Under the pieces are notes generated by a model, which worked only from the letters and a program-made list of their open reading frames with translations, was not told the origin of the DNA and ran no database searches. The position numbers were made by a program, and so were the translations under genes. From Pseudomonas sp. (lineage in GTDB: Bacteria > Pseudomonadota > Gammaproteobacteria > Pseudomonadales > Pseudomonadaceae), in contig NZ_JAUXXP010000013.1 in the NCBI RefSeq assembly GCF_030684895.1, positions 62,001-126,000 of the forward strand: 64,000 nucleotides of DNA. Reading direction: 5' to 3'. Shown piece by piece: positions 49,281 through 58,347 of the stretch (its first letter is position 1; each line of letters starts with the position of its first letter).

Positions 49281-49771
49281 ACCCGCTGGAGCAACTCGAA
49301 CCACTGATCGCCCCTGCGCCCATCAGCTGGTGGCCGCCGGCACCCGGCTGGTGGCTGCTTGCGGTGCTGCTGCCGCTGCTCTTGTGGGTCACTTTCAAGC
49401 TGCTCAAACGCCTGCCGCGTAAAGCTGCCGGACAGTCGGCCGAAGCAACCCTCGACCCACTGCGCCAAGCCGCGCTGAACGAACTCGAACGCCTGAGCAA
49501 ACCCTACGACGGCGTCGACGCCGGCCCCTGGCTGCAGCAGCTCAACGCCATCCTCAAACGCCTGTGCCGCGAGCGTTACCCGCAAAGCCACAGCCATATC
49601 CTCAGCAGCCGCGCCTGGCTGGCCTTTCTCGACAGCCGCTGCCCAGCCGCCGGCCTGACCCGCTGGATGATTCTGGTGGAAGGCGCCTATCGCCCGCACT
49701 GCAGCCTGGATGACAAGGCCATCGCCGGCCTCAACCAGGCGGTGTCGATCTGGATTCGCAAACATGTTTGA
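49277..49771 (+). CDS. DUF4381 domain-containing membrane protein (Bat operon)
   Basis: A 164-residue protein with one transmembrane helix (about 27-45, WWLLAVLLPLLLWVTFKLL) and a cytoplasmic helical domain (about 60-164) with LKRLCRERYP. GTG start overlapping the DUF58 stop (GTGA). It overlaps the following VWA gene by eight bases. Always found in this operon type; no enzymatic motif is visible. Confidence 0.88.
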   Translation: MNPLEQLEPLIAPAPISWWPPAPGWWLLAVLLPLLLWVTFKLLKRLPRKAAGQSAEATLDPLRQAALNELERLSKPYDGVDAGPWLQQLNAILKRLCRERYPQSHSHILSSRAWLAFLDSRCPAAGLTRWMILVEGAYRPHCSLDDKAIAGLNQAVSIWIRKHV

Positions 49772-50795
49772 GTTTGCCTGGCCCTGGGTCTTCCTTATCG
49801 CCCCCCTGCCCTGGCTGCTGCGCGCCTGGTTGCCGCCTGCGGACAGCGGTGAGGCAGCGCTGAAAATCAGCTTTTTGGCGGAGCTGGAAGGTTTGAGCGG
49901 CCGCCGCGCCCGCGTGCGCTTGCCAGCCCTGTGGCAACAGGCGCCGTTTGCACTGATCTGGCTGTTACTGCTGCTAGCCTGCGCGCGCCCGCAATGGCTG
50001 GGCGAACCATTGCCGTTGCCGGCCAGCGGCCGCGACTTATTACTGGCGGTGGATGTATCCGGCTCCATGGATTATTCCGACATGCTCTGGGAAGACCAGG
50101 AAGTCAGCCGCCTGACCCTGGTCAAACACCTGCTCGGCGAGTTTATCGACGGCCGCCAGGGTGATCGGGTCGGCCTGATCCTGTTCGGCAGCCGCGCCTA
50201 CCTGCAGTCGCCGCTGACCTTCGACCGGCAGACCGTGCACACCTGGTTGGATGAGGCGCAGAAGAATATCGCCGGACCGCAAACCGCCATCGGCGACGCC
50301 ATTGGCCTGGCGGTCAAACGCCTGCGCGAACGCCCGGCGCAGAGCCGCGTACTGGTACTGGTGACTGACGGGGCCAACAACGCCGGTGAAATCGACCCCA
50401 TGACTGCCGCGCGCCTGGCCGCCGAGGAAGGCATCACCATTTACCCGATTGGCATCGGTGCCGACCCTGAGCAAGGCGGCGTGCTCGGCATGCTCGGCTT
50501 TAATCCCGGCATCGATCTGGACGAGCCGAGCCTGCGCGCGATTGCCGAGGCCACCGGCGGCGAATACTTCCGCGCCCGCAACAGCGAAGAGCTGCAAGCC
50601 ATCGAAGCGACCCTCGACCGCCTGGAACCGGTGGCGCAGAAACCGACCCTGGCGCGGCCAACCTTGCCGCTCTATCCCTGGCCACTGGGCCTGGCCCTGC
50701 TGCTCAGCCTGCTGCTGGTCAGCCAGACACTCTGGCCGAGCCTGCAACAACGCTGGCGCAATCAGCTGAAACTGCTGCGGGGGAAACAGTCATGA
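49764..50795 (+). CDS. VWA domain membrane protein (BatA-like)
   Basis: A 343-residue protein. Two N-terminal hydrophobic segments (about 3-20 and 50-70) precede a periplasmic or cytoplasmic von Willebrand factor A domain (about 85-290) and a C-terminal helix (about 310-328). The metal-ion-dependent adhesion site is intact: DVSGSMD, then the conserved Thr in PQTAIGDAIG and DGANNAG. Expected to work with the MoxR ATPase. Confidence 0.92.
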   Translation: MFEFAWPWVFLIAPLPWLLRAWLPPADSGEAALKISFLAELEGLSGRRARVRLPALWQQAPFALIWLLLLLACARPQWLGEPLPLPASGRDLLLAVDVSGSMDYSDMLWEDQEVSRLTLVKHLLGEFIDGRQGDRVGLILFGSRAYLQSPLTFDRQTVHTWLDEAQKNIAGPQTAIGDAIGLAVKRLRERPAQSRVLVLVTDGANNAGEIDPMTAARLAAEEGITIYPIGIGADPEQGGVLGMLGFNPGIDLDEPSLRAIAEATGGEYFRARNSEELQAIEATLDRLEPVAQKPTLARPTLPLYPWPLGLALLLSLLLVSQTLWPSLQQRWRNQLKLLRGKQS

Positions 50796-52558
50796 ACGAA
50801 CTGACCAGCCTTTGGCCGCACTGGCAGCGACCCTTCTGGCTGCTGCTGATACCGCTGCTGGGCTTTCTGCTCTGGCAACTCTGGCACCGGGAGAAACGCA
50901 CTGGGCGCTGGCAGGCACTGCTGCCGGCCGCGTTCCAGGCCGCGCTGCTGACCGCCACTGGTGGGCGCAACAGCCGCCTGCCCTGGTTGGCCCTCGGCCT
51001 GGCCTGGCTGCTGGCATTGCTGGCGCTGCTTGGCCCGAGCTGGCAACGCATCGAACAGCAGAACCCCAAGCCGGCCGACCCATTGGTGGTGCTGCTGGAG
51101 CTGACCCCGGAAATGCTCGCCAGCGACGCCTCGCCCAATCGCCTGGCCCAGGCCAAACGCAAATTGCTCGACCTGCTGGAGGCGCGCCAGGATGCGCAAA
51201 CCGCCATCGTCGTGTACGCCGGCAGCGCACATACCCTGGTGCCGCTGTCCGATGATCTGGCCACCAGCCGCAACCTGCTCGACGCGCTGAATCCGGGGAT
51301 CATGCCGGAGCCGGGCAAGCGCGCCGACCTGGCCGTGGCCAAAGCCCTGCAACTGCTCGAACAGGGCGCCCAGGGCAATGGCCGCCTGCTGCTGCTGACC
51401 AGCAGCCTCGATGAAGCACAACGCCAGGCCATCAGTCAGGCCCTCGGCCGCCGTGGCGAGCGCCTGCGTATTCTCGGCATTGGCAGCACCCAGGGCGCGC
51501 CGATCATTCAGGAAGACGGCTCATTCCTCAAGGACGCCCAAGGCAGCATCCTGCTGCCGCGTCTGGACAGCAACGGCCTCAAGCGCTTTGCCAATGAGCT
51601 GGGTGGTCAGTACCAGGGCGTCACTCTGGATGAACGCGACCTGCGCAGCCTGGGCCTGCTCGATGCGCCGCAACAGCTGCGCCGCGATGGCGAGCTGACC
51701 CGCCTACAAGCCTGGGCCGACCAGAGCCACTGGCTGCTCCTGCCGCTGCTGTTACTCGCCGCCTGCGCCGCCCGCCGCGGCTGGCTGCTGTGCCTGCCGC
51801 TGTTGCTGCTGGGCCTGCCGCAGAACAGCTATGCCTTCGGCTTTGACGACCTCTGGCTGCGTGCCGACCAGCAAGGCCAGCGCCTGCTTGAGGCGCAACA
51901 GCCGGCGGCGGCCGCGCAGCGTTTCAACGACCCACGCTGGCAAGGGCAGGCGCTCTACCAGGCCGGCGATTACGCCGCGGCCGCCGAACGCTTCGCCAAT
52001 GGCGAAAGCGCCAGCGACCACTACAACCGTGGCAACGCTTTGGCACGTAGCAATGAACTGGAAGCCGCCGTGGATGCCTACACCCAGGCATTGGAACTGC
52101 AACCCGACTTGGCTCAGGCGCAAAAGAACAAAGCCCTGGTCGAAGAGCTGCTGCGCCAGAACCAGCAGCAACAGCAGAATCAAAGCGACAACCCGCAAGA
52201 ACCCGACGAGCAGCAGAATCAGCCCAGCAAGCAGCCACAGGCAGGCCAGTCCGATCCCAATGCTCAGCAGCAAGCCGAGCAAGCGCCGGGCAAACCGTCA
52301 GCGCCTGAAGATAAGGGTGAGGGTGAAAGACCTGCACAACCTGGCGCCGACGAAGACGCGGATACACCGCCGAAACAACCAGAACAAGACGACAGCAACA
52401 GCAGCGAAGAACAGATCGCCAGCGCCGAGCCGAGCCTCGACGGCGAGCGGCGTCAGGCATTGGAACAATGGCTGCGGCAGATCCCCGACGATCCAGGCGA
52501 GCTGCTGCGGCGTAAATTCAGGCTGGAACAACAACAGCGCCAGGAACAACTGCAATGA
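50792..52558 (+). CDS. VWA and TPR domain protein (BatB/BatC-like fusion)
   Basis: A 588-residue protein. N-terminal membrane segments (about 10-28 and 55-75) precede a VWA domain (about 85-290), which lacks a full MIDAS (LLELTPEM in place of DxSxS). A further helix (about 308-350) and TPR repeats follow (about 385-455, with the SDHYNRGNALARSNELEAAVDAYTQALELQPD unit). The C-terminal tail is Gln/Pro/Glu-rich and highly charged. ATGA overlap on both sides. It combines what are separate BatB and BatC proteins in Bacteroides. Confidence 0.9.
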   Translation: MNELTSLWPHWQRPFWLLLIPLLGFLLWQLWHREKRTGRWQALLPAAFQAALLTATGGRNSRLPWLALGLAWLLALLALLGPSWQRIEQQNPKPADPLVVLLELTPEMLASDASPNRLAQAKRKLLDLLEARQDAQTAIVVYAGSAHTLVPLSDDLATSRNLLDALNPGIMPEPGKRADLAVAKALQLLEQGAQGNGRLLLLTSSLDEAQRQAISQALGRRGERLRILGIGSTQGAPIIQEDGSFLKDAQGSILLPRLDSNGLKRFANELGGQYQGVTLDERDLRSLGLLDAPQQLRRDGELTRLQAWADQSHWLLLPLLLLAACAARRGWLLCLPLLLLGLPQNSYAFGFDDLWLRADQQGQRLLEAQQPAAAAQRFNDPRWQGQALYQAGDYAAAAERFANGESASDHYNRGNALARSNELEAAVDAYTQALELQPDLAQAQKNKALVEELLRQNQQQQQNQSDNPQEPDEQQNQPSKQPQAGQSDPNAQQQAEQAPGKPSAPEDKGEGERPAQPGADEDADTPPKQPEQDDSNSSEEQIASAEPSLDGERRQALEQWLRQIPDDPGELLRRKFRLEQQQRQEQLQ

Positions 52559-54195
52559 GCCGACTGCTCTGTACCCTTCTGCTTGGCCTGCTGGCCCTGA
52601 ACGTCAGCGCGCAAAGCTTGACCGCCAGCGTCGACCGCACCCGCCTGGATGCCGGCGAGAGTGTTGAGCTGACCCTGGAATCGGATGACGCCACACTGTT
52701 CGGCAAGCCCGATCTGCAGCCGCTCAATGAACTGTTCGAGGTGCTCGGCACCCGCCAGGTCAACCGCCTGACCAGCGGCAGCACGGGCGCCCAGGCCAGC
52801 ACCCGCTGGATCATCACCCTGCAACCCAAGCACAGCGGTTATGTAGTGATACCCCCGCTAAGCCTCGACCAGCTGCAAAGCGCCCCCATCACCCTGCACG
52901 TGCAGCAGGCCAGCAGCGCCGATGACAGTCGCCTGGCCCCAGTGTTTATCGACGCCAGCCTGGATCAGGAAAGCGTCTACGTGCAGGCGCAAACCGTGCT
53001 GACGCTGCGCATCTACCACTCCGTTTCGCTTTACGACGACAGCAGCCTGACCCAACTGGATATGCCCCAGGCACGCGTGGAAGCGCTCGGTGAGCCGCGC
53101 ACCTATGAGAAAGACATCAACGGCGTGCGCCATGGCGTGATCGAGCTGCGTTACGCGATCTTCCCCCAGGAAAGTGGCGAACTCTTGATCCCCTCACAGG
53201 CCTTTACCGCCACTGCGCTTGACCGCTCCGCCAGCAACACCTACAACCCGTTCGGCCCACGCCCAGGCAAAGTGGTACGGGTCCGCTCGCCGGAAATCCC
53301 GTTGACGGTAAAAGCCAAGCCGGCCAGCTACCCAGCCGATGCTCCCTGGCTGCCGGCACGTTCGCTGAGCCTGAGTGAAGTCTGGAGCCCGCAGCCGGAA
53401 ACCGCCCGCGTCGGCGACTCGCTGACCCGCAGCCTGCTGCTCAAGGTCGAGGGGTTGGCCAGCGCACAACTGCCGCCCTTGCCGGCCACCCAGGTTGCCG
53501 GCCTGCGCCGCTACCCCGATCAACCGCAACTGGCTAATCAGGCCAGCGACAATGGCCTGGTAGCAAGCCGTGAAGAACGCGAAGCGCTGGTAGCCAACCG
53601 TGAGGGCGTGATTGCCTTGCCGGCAATCGAGGTGCTGTGGTGGAACACCACGACTGATCAGCTGGAACGCAGCAGCTTGCCGGCGCGCAACCTGCAGGTG
53701 GCCGCCAACCCGAATCTGGAAACCCTGCCCGTTGAGGCAGCACGCCCGGCAGTCAGCGAAGCCGCCAACGTCCAACTCTGGCCCTGGCAACTGAGCAGCG
53801 CGCTGCTGAGCCTGACCACCCTGCTCGGTTTTACCCTGTGGTGGCGCGCACGCCGTCAACCGGCGGTACTGCCCAGCCAGCAGACCGGCCCCAGCCCGCG
53901 CAACCTGCTCGACGACCTCAAACGCAGCTGCCTGGCCAACGACTCACAGGCCACGCGCCATGCACTGGACGCCTGGGCCCGCCAGCAGCCGGAAACCCTG
54001 GCCGATATGGCCGCGCGCTTTACCCCGCTGTCCGATGCCCTCGACGGCCTGAATGGCGCGCTGTACAGCGAAAGCGGCCAGCACTGGCAAGGTCGCAACC
54101 TGTGGCTGGCGATTCGCAGCCTACCCGCCGTAGAAGACCTCGAAAGCACCACAAACCCGGATACCAGCGCGCTGCCGCCGCTGTACCCGCGCTAA
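52555..54195 (+). CDS. BatD-like protein (oxygen tolerance)
   Basis: A 546-residue protein. A signal peptide (about 1-19) precedes a large periplasmic beta-rich region typical of BatD (SVDRTRLDAGESVELTLES, then RYAIFPQESGELLIPSQAF). A transmembrane helix near 415-435 (LSSALLSLTTLLGFTLWW) is followed by a cytoplasmic helical tail. Last gene of the Bat operon, ATGA overlap with the VWA-TPR gene. The family name comes from aerotolerance in Bacteroides; the Pseudomonas role is not known to me. Confidence 0.9.
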   Translation: MSRLLCTLLLGLLALNVSAQSLTASVDRTRLDAGESVELTLESDDATLFGKPDLQPLNELFEVLGTRQVNRLTSGSTGAQASTRWIITLQPKHSGYVVIPPLSLDQLQSAPITLHVQQASSADDSRLAPVFIDASLDQESVYVQAQTVLTLRIYHSVSLYDDSSLTQLDMPQARVEALGEPRTYEKDINGVRHGVIELRYAIFPQESGELLIPSQAFTATALDRSASNTYNPFGPRPGKVVRVRSPEIPLTVKAKPASYPADAPWLPARSLSLSEVWSPQPETARVGDSLTRSLLLKVEGLASAQLPPLPATQVAGLRRYPDQPQLANQASDNGLVASREEREALVANREGVIALPAIEVLWWNTTTDQLERSSLPARNLQVAANPNLETLPVEAARPAVSEAANVQLWPWQLSSALLSLTTLLGFTLWWRARRQPAVLPSQQTGPSPRNLLDDLKRSCLANDSQATRHALDAWARQQPETLADMAARFTPLSDALDGLNGALYSESGQHWQGRNLWLAIRSLPAVEDLESTTNPDTSALPPLYPR

Positions 54196-54421
54196 CTGCA
54201 ATCTAGTCAGAGATCCGGCACGCGCAGCTTTTGCAGGACGGGGGGTGGCGCAAAGCCGGGCTTGAGCATCAACTGCGCAATCTGTGTATCACCTAACCCT
54301 GCAGCGGTTATCGGATTGCCTCGCTAACGGGTTACGGGGCGACCATGTAGGCACAAGTACAGACCGTGGGAGGGGCCGGGCGGCGTTCCGCTTTAGCCGC
54401 GAGCTTTTGCTATTTCAGCAC

Positions 54422-54538
54422 GTAGCCCGAACAAGCGCAGCGCAGTCCGGGGCCTGGATGCTTGCGCAGTGACCTGTGAGTTGGGCGGAGACTGCCTCCC
54501 GGATTGCGCCAAGGCTTATCCGGGCTACGGCGCCCGCT
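54422..54538. repeat. Inverted repeat, GTAGCCCG family (second copy)
   Basis: GTAGCCCGAACAAGC (left) aligns with the reverse complement of the right end, GTAGCCCGGATAAGC, and both continue into GCGCA(G/A)TCCGGG. It belongs to the same motif family as 42037-42103 but has a longer, diverged centre. Confidence 0.75.
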
Positions 54539-54638
54539 GTTGTGAGAGCGGCCTTGGCCGCGAAACTGCTAGAACCAAACACGATTCGCGGGCAAGTCCA
54601 CGCCACAAAAGCCATCTACCGACCTAACCCATAGACAA

Positions 54639-54671
54639 TAAAAAACCGCGACCCAAGGGCCGCGGCTTTTA
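54639..54671 (-). terminator. Terminator of the MMPL transporter gene
   Basis: On the minus strand, AAAAGCCGCGGCCC pairs with GGGTCGCGGTTTTTT (one mismatch) over a short TT loop, with a long T-run. Confidence 0.85.
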
Positions 54672-54693
54672 GTATTGCGACTGCGTATCAGGC

Positions 54694-57048
54694 CTAGGCC
54701 TTGTTGCGCAGCTTCTCCGGGTTGATCAGGAAGCGTGCCAGAGCAGGCAGCAGCCAGATCGCGCCGATCATGTTCCAGAGGAACATAAAGGTCAGCATCA
54801 GGCCCATGTCGGCCTGGAATTTGATCGCCGAGAAAATCCAGGTGGCCACGCCAATCGCCAGGCAGACGCCGGTGAACAGCACCGCTTTACCGGTCGACTT
54901 GAGGGTCTCGTAGTAAGCGTCCTGCAGCGACAGCCCCTGACGCAGGTAAGTCTCCAGGCGGCTGTAGATATAGATGCCGTAGTCGACACCAATCCCCACG
55001 CCCAGCGCGATTACCGGCAGAGTCGCCACCTTCACACCGATGCCCATATAGGCCATCAGGGCGTTGCCCAGCACCGAGGTCAATACCAGCGGCAGGATTA
55101 CGCAGAGGGTGGCTGCCAGGGAGCGGAAGGTCAGCAGGCACATGATACTTACGGCTGCATACACCGCGATCAACATGGTGGTTTCGGACGCGGCGATCAC
55201 CTCATTGGTGGCCGCTTCAATCCCGGCGTTACCGGCGGCCAGAATAAACTCCAGGCCGTCCTTGTTGTTCTGCTTGGCAAAATCTTCGGCGACTTTAACC
55301 GCGCGGGACAGGGTTTCCGCCTTGTGGTCGGTGAGGAACACCAGCACCGGAGCGACCGAGCAATCGCCGTTGTACAGGCCGTCGGCCCGGGCAATTGAGT
55401 TGTTCAGCACGTCCTGGTTACGCGACAGGGTTTCCCATTTCAGGTTGCCCTCGTTCATGCCCTTGATCACCTGACGCGACACGGTAACCATGGAAATGGC
55501 TGACTGCACGCCTTCGGTGTTCTCCATCTTCCACATCAACTCATCCATGGCCGACAAAGTCGGGTAAGTCGAGCAGCCTTCAGGTGCCGTCTTGACCATG
55601 ATCACCAGTACATCGGAGCTGGTGGAGTAGTTACGGATGACAAAGTCGTTATCCAGGTTGTAGCGCGAATCTGGATGCAGCTCAGGTGCGCCCTGATCGA
55701 GGTCGCCGATCTTCAGGTTCTGCCCGTACCACACCCCACCGGCCAGCGCCGCAACGGCAACCACCACGGAGATCGGCGCCACCATCGGGTGCGCGCACTT
55801 GGACAGAAAGCGCCAGAAAGGATGTTCTTTAGCGGCTTCTTCACGGCTGATCTGCACCGCCTTCTTGCTGATGCCGATATAGGAAATCATCACCGGCAGC
55901 AGAATCAGGTTGGTCAGAATGATCACCGCCACACCCATGGATGCGCCGATGGCCAGCTCGCGGATCACACCAATATCGATCAGCAGCAGCGTGATAAAGC
56001 CCACCGCATCCGACAGCAGCGCCACCAGGCCCGGAATAAACAGCTGACGGAAAGCCATGCGCGCGGCAGACAGCGAATCGGTCGCCTCGCCCGAAGCCAT
56101 GGCAATGCCATTGATCTTCTGCACACCGTGGGAAATACCGATGGCGAAGACCAGGAACGGCACCAGCATCGAGTACGGATCAAGCCCGAAGCCCAGGGTG
56201 TGCAGCAAACCCAGCTGCCAGACCACCGCAATCAACGTGGTCAGAACCACCGCCAAGGTGCTCTTGAAGCAATGGGTGAACCACAGCAGCAGCACAAAGG
56301 TAATGGCGATTGCCACAGCAAAGAACAGCGCCACACCAATCAGACCATCGATCAGGTCGCCGACTTTCTTGGCGAAACCGATGATGTGTACTTTGACGTT
56401 GGGGTTCTGCGCCTGGTACTTATCGCGGATCTTCTCTTCCAGCTCGTGGGAGAACTTTTGATAATCCAGCGGGATCTGCTTGCTCTGATCATTTGGGTCG
56501 GCATAGGTCTCCAGCAACGGCAAGTCAACGATGCTCGACTTGAAGTTGTTGGCCACCAGACGGCCAATCTGCCCGGACTTGAGGATGTTGCTGCGCAGTT
56601 CTTCGAGGCTTTCCGAAGAGCCGTCGTAGGTTTGCGGAATCACTTCACCGCCGGCAAAACCTTCTTCAGTCACTTCGGTCCAGCGTACGCTTGGGCTCCA
56701 CAGCGACTTCAGGCCGGAACGGTCGACACCCGGAATATAGAAGGCTTCGTCGTTGATCTGACGCAGCGTCTCCATGTATTCCTTGCTGAAGATATCGCCA
56801 TCCACCGCTTCCACCGAGATACGCACGGTGTTACCCAGGTTCGCCAGGTCATTGCGGTGCTCGAGCATCTTCTGAATATACGGATGCCCCAGCGGAATCA
56901 TCTTCTCGAAGCTGGTCTGCGGACGCACCTGCGCCGCCTGGAAGAACAGAAACAGACTGATCAACAGGCACAGCAGAATCACGGCCGGGCGATTGTTGAA
57001 AATCAACCGCTCCAAAAAGGAGGCTGGTTGTTGTTGGTGCTTACTCAT
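54694..57048 (-). CDS. RND/MMPL family transporter
   Basis: A 784-residue inner-membrane transporter of the MMPL/HpnN-like RND superfamily. The topology is 2 x 6 helices: one N-terminal helix (about 17-40), a large periplasmic loop (about 45-230), helices about 232-400, a second periplasmic loop and helices about 615-780. The conserved GIGVDYGIYIYSRLE and GISHGVQKING motifs lie in the middle helices. It starts 15 bases after the YCF48-like gene and forms an operon with it. Homologues sit beside DUF1302/DUF1329 genes in many proteobacteria; lipid or hydrophobic-compound export is inference. Confidence 0.9.
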   Translation of the reverse strand: MSKHQQQPASFLERLIFNNRPAVILLCLLISLFLFFQAAQVRPQTSFEKMIPLGHPYIQKMLEHRNDLANLGNTVRISVEAVDGDIFSKEYMETLRQINDEAFYIPGVDRSGLKSLWSPSVRWTEVTEEGFAGGEVIPQTYDGSSESLEELRSNILKSGQIGRLVANNFKSSIVDLPLLETYADPNDQSKQIPLDYQKFSHELEEKIRDKYQAQNPNVKVHIIGFAKKVGDLIDGLIGVALFFAVAIAITFVLLLWFTHCFKSTLAVVLTTLIAVVWQLGLLHTLGFGLDPYSMLVPFLVFAIGISHGVQKINGIAMASGEATDSLSAARMAFRQLFIPGLVALLSDAVGFITLLLIDIGVIRELAIGASMGVAVIILTNLILLPVMISYIGISKKAVQISREEAAKEHPFWRFLSKCAHPMVAPISVVVAVAALAGGVWYGQNLKIGDLDQGAPELHPDSRYNLDNDFVIRNYSTSSDVLVIMVKTAPEGCSTYPTLSAMDELMWKMENTEGVQSAISMVTVSRQVIKGMNEGNLKWETLSRNQDVLNNSIARADGLYNGDCSVAPVLVFLTDHKAETLSRAVKVAEDFAKQNNKDGLEFILAAGNAGIEAATNEVIAASETTMLIAVYAAVSIMCLLTFRSLAATLCVILPLVLTSVLGNALMAYMGIGVKVATLPVIALGVGIGVDYGIYIYSRLETYLRQGLSLQDAYYETLKSTGKAVLFTGVCLAIGVATWIFSAIKFQADMGLMLTFMFLWNMIGAIWLLPALARFLINPEKLRNKA

Positions 57049-57063
57049 GCAAAGGCTCCCGGC

Positions 57064-58152
57064 TTATTGTTGTTGGCCCAGATCGGCGCCAGTAGGCGCA
57101 GCAGCATGAACGCCACCCTGCCCTACCAGAATCAGATTGCCGTTTTCCATTGCTGCAACGCCTGCCAGCGAAAGCCGGTCGGCACGATTGGTCACACTGA
57201 AATTGCGGCCGTTGTCGGTGCTCTTAAGTACGGTGCCGCCATGCCCAACCACCACAATGGAACCGTCGGCCAGACGATTGCCATCAGCCAGACCAAACTC
57301 CAGAGGGCCATTATTGGCGGTGTTCAGGCTGATTGCCTGCCAGGTCGCACCGAAGTCTGCCGAGCGGAACAGGTGCCCACGCAGGCCATAAACCAGCAAA
57401 GCACCGGGTTCATCAGTGCCGAGGGCACCGAACAGCGAACCGGCGTAAGGGCCTTTCAAGGTTTCCCAGGTCTGCCCCCAGTCCGGGGAGCGAAACATCG
57501 CGCCCTGCTCGCCCACAACAAACAGACCGGAGTCTTTGACTTCGACAATGGCGTTGAGGTGGTAGGCGTCTTCGTTGTCCATGCGGTCGCTGACATCTTC
57601 CCAGCTGGCGCCACCATCGGTGGTTTCCAACAAGGCGCCGTAAGCACCTACGGCATAGCCGTTGTTGCGGTCCTTGAACCAGACATCCAGCAACGGCGCT
57701 TCACGCTCAAGGTCTTCGAACTGCTTGACCCAGGTGGCGCCGCCATCGGTGCTGGCAAGAATCTGCGCGTCGTGACCAACAGCCCAACCATGGCTGTCGT
57801 CGATAAAGAACACGGCAGTGAGCATCTGCTTAGTCGGCACTTTGGCCTGAGCCCAGCTTGCGCCGTTGTCATCGGAGTAGAGGATATGCCCGCGATCACC
57901 CACGGTGACCAGGCGCTTGCCCAGGCTGGCGACATCCAACAGCAAGGTATGTGAAGCTTTGGCAGAGGTTACCGAGTAATGACTGACATCATCGCTGGCA
58001 GCCTGCAGTGGCGCGCTGGTAAACATCAGCACAGATAGCACACTGCACAGCGACAGCGCTTTGGCTATCGGTGAGTGGACGCGGAGCGCCGGTGCGCGGG
58101 ACGATCCCACAACACGACCGGCCTGGGTGCGCCGCATGACGGGCTCACTCAT
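57064..58152 (-). CDS. Exported YCF48/BNR-repeat beta-propeller protein
   Basis: A 362-residue protein with an extended N-terminal region and a hydrophobic signal segment (about 32-52) ending near QAAS. The rest is a beta-propeller of six or so blades, each with an Asp-box-like SxDxGxxW pattern, e.g. YSDDNGASWAQ, ASTDGGATWVK, ETTDGGASWED, SPDWGQTWET. These resemble the photosystem II assembly factor YCF48 and sialidase-type repeats. There are no sialidase catalytic residues visible. It is cotranscribed with the MMPL gene and may act as its periplasmic partner. Confidence 0.88.
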   Translation of the reverse strand: MSEPVMRRTQAGRVVGSSRAPALRVHSPIAKALSLCSVLSVLMFTSAPLQAASDDVSHYSVTSAKASHTLLLDVASLGKRLVTVGDRGHILYSDDNGASWAQAKVPTKQMLTAVFFIDDSHGWAVGHDAQILASTDGGATWVKQFEDLEREAPLLDVWFKDRNNGYAVGAYGALLETTDGGASWEDVSDRMDNEDAYHLNAIVEVKDSGLFVVGEQGAMFRSPDWGQTWETLKGPYAGSLFGALGTDEPGALLVYGLRGHLFRSADFGATWQAISLNTANNGPLEFGLADGNRLADGSIVVVGHGGTVLKSTDNGRNFSVTNRADRLSLAGVAAMENGNLILVGQGGVHAAAPTGADLGQQQ

Positions 58153-58204
58153 ATACCTTCCCCCTTATTCTTATAGGTAGCACTACCCTTTTAGCAGTGC
58201 GCCT

Positions 58205-58234
58205 ATCCTACTGAGCTTTCAAAAGGCCTGACAA
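58205..58234 (-). promoter_or_regulatory. Candidate sigma-70 promoter of the YCF48-MMPL unit
   Basis: On the minus strand, TTGTCA is followed after 18 bases by TAGGAT, 53 bases or more before the ATG at 58152. It matches the consensus at five and four of six positions. Confidence 0.4.
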
Positions 58235-58299
58235 TCGGCGCGACGTTATGTTTTGTTAAACCCGCCCGTCTACCATGCCCTGTTCGACCGACAAATAGC

Positions 58300-58330
58300 A
58301 AAAAGCCGCTACAACAGTAGCGGCCTTTTG
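58300..58330 (-). terminator. Terminator of the DUF1329 gene
   Basis: GCCGCTAC / GTAGCGGC stem (58305-58312, 58317-58324) with a TTGT/AACA loop, followed on the minus strand by TTTTTGC. It separates DUF1302-DUF1329 from the YCF48-MMPL unit. Confidence 0.85.
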
Positions 58331-58347
58331 CTCAACCTACACGCGGA

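Larger units (their letters stand above)
54196..54693. other. Non-coding interval with several repeat families
   Basis: A 498-bp gap between the converging Bat and MMPL genes. It contains a REP-type stretch (about 54362-54415), an inverted GTAGCCCG element (54422-54538), another REP-type GTGAGAGCGGCCTTGGCCGCGA core (about 54541-54570) and the MMPL terminator. No supported gene. Confidence 0.7.

Noticed and set aside
55675..57954. A 759-residue plus-strand frame across the MMPL and YCF48 genes
   Set aside because: Spans two real minus-strand genes and their spacer and is Gln/His-rich; antisense shadow.
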